Shown: piece after piece, positions 39,352-39,819 of the stretch | Position numbering within the stretch: the stretch's first letter is position 1 | How the letters are laid out: every line of letters begins with the position of its first letter | NCBI GenBank assembly: GCA_945787895.1 | Contig: CALZJQ010000008.1 | Span: 1 to 39,819, forward strand | Reading direction: 5' to 3' | Source: an uncultured Prevotella sp. | Lineage (GTDB): Bacteria; Bacteroidota; Bacteroidia; Bacteroidales; Bacteroidaceae | Length of the DNA: 39,819 nt | The notes under the pieces: model-generated | The model's database searches: none | Told to the model about the DNA's origin: nothing | The model's input: the letters and a program-made list of their open reading frames with translations, nothing else | Translations under genes and position numbers: made by a program

Positions 39352-39819
39352 ATGATAAAAGTAGGAATTCTTGGAGCTGCCGGATATACCGGAGGCGAGC
39401 TTATAAGGTTGTTGATTAATCATCCTGAAGCGGAAATAGTTTTTGCAAATAGTGAGTCGAATGCCGGTAATAAGGTGTATGACGTTCACGAGGGACTTAT
39501 CGGTGATACCCAACTGACATTCACCAATGAAATGCCTTTTGAAAAGGTCGATGTAGTATTCTTCTGCTTCGGTCATGGCAAGAGTGAGGCTTTCCTCAAG
39601 GAACATACTATTCCTGACAACGTAAAGATTATTGACCTCGCACAGGACTTCCGCATCAAGGGTAATCACGACTATGTCTATGGTCTGCCAGAGATACATC
39701 GGGAGGAAATAGCCAAATGTAAGCATCTTGCCAACCCTGGTTGCTTCGCCACCTGCATTCAGGAGGGATTGCTTCCGCTTGCAAAGGCCGGGCTGCTCAC
39801 GCATGACATTGCGGTCAAT
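39352..39819 (+). CDS. argC: N-acetyl-gamma-glutamyl-phosphate reductase, 3' end outside window
   Basis: The first 156 codons are present; the gene runs off the window. The N terminus M-I-K-V-G-I-L-G-A-A-G-Y-T-G-G-E-L-I-R-L-L is the NAD(P)-binding motif, and H-L-A-N-P-G-C-F-A-T carries the catalytic cysteine. ArgC reduces N-acyl-glutamyl phosphate to the semialdehyde in arginine synthesis; the acyl group could be acetyl or succinyl in this group. It is the next gene after argG, 53 bp away, and probably co-transcribed. Confidence 0.96.
   Translation, partial: MIKVGILGAAGYTGGELIRLLINHPEAEIVFANSESNAGNKVYDVHEGLIGDTQLTFTNEMPFEKVDVVFFCFGHGKSEAFLKEHTIPDNVKIIDLAQDFRIKGNHDYVYGLPEIHREEIAKCKHLANPGCFATCIQEGLLPLAKAGLLTHDIAVN

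Overview
The window looks like a Bacteroidales chromosome, most likely Prevotella or a close relative. Three things point there. Promoters follow the Bacteroidetes pattern TTTG, 19-20 bp, TAnnTTTG rather than -35/-10 boxes, and Shine-Dalgarno sequences are largely absent. The gene families are typical of the group: DUF1573, NigD-like lipoprotein, PEGA-domain protein, S9 dipeptidyl peptidase, and TonB/ExbB/tandem ExbD with a PstS-like lipoprotein. The gene orders efp | rpmH - PASTA - rluD - ddl and argR - GNAT - argG - argC also fit. I see no tRNA, rRNA, CRISPR array, insertion sequence or prophage.

Layout. 1-2286 (+): an unrecognised protein gene with a disrupted 5' end, then an exported DUF1573 protein. 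2705-8477 (-): energy-transduction cluster exbB - exbD - exbD - tonB, a strong terminator-like hairpin, a PstS-like lipoprotein and a TPR protein. 8743-13805 (-): aspartate aminotransferase, an LptF/LptG-type permease, a small basic protein and a stand-alone AICAR transformylase. 14007-16863: a 62-residue protein, ribosomal protein L19, and the two halves of a 5'-nucleotidase on convergent genes, with a small leader ORF. 17091-22828 (-): five tightly packed genes for exported proteins (TolB-like propeller + LysM lipoprotein, two unknowns, an NTF2-like protein, a PEGA protein). This is the best candidate here for an undescribed envelope system. 23155-30190 (-): MmcQ/YjbR protein, S9 peptidase, LpxH-like phosphatase, SufT-like protein, RadC, a GT2 glycosyltransferase and elongation factor P. 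From rpmH at 30422 every gene is on +: L34, PASTA membrane protein, RluD-type pseudouridine synthase, Ddl, an acyltransferase, a NigD-like lipoprotein, a Bax inhibitor-1 family protein, then the arginine genes argR, a GNAT acyltransferase, argG and argC (cut by the window end).

The most interesting non-coding signals are repeats. At six junctions between co-directional genes, a G/T-rich degenerate repeat follows the upstream stop codon and a complementary A/C-rich repeat precedes the downstream start codon, so the message could fold into a long imperfect intercistronic hairpin. A separate family of 22-bp tandem units occurs in two arrays in opposite orientation (2474-2539, 30746-30833). A near-identical palindrome (core CTTCGAC/GTCGAAG) lies 31-32 nt before the start codons of ddl and argG. 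Candidate ARG boxes overlap the argR promoter, which suggests autoregulation.
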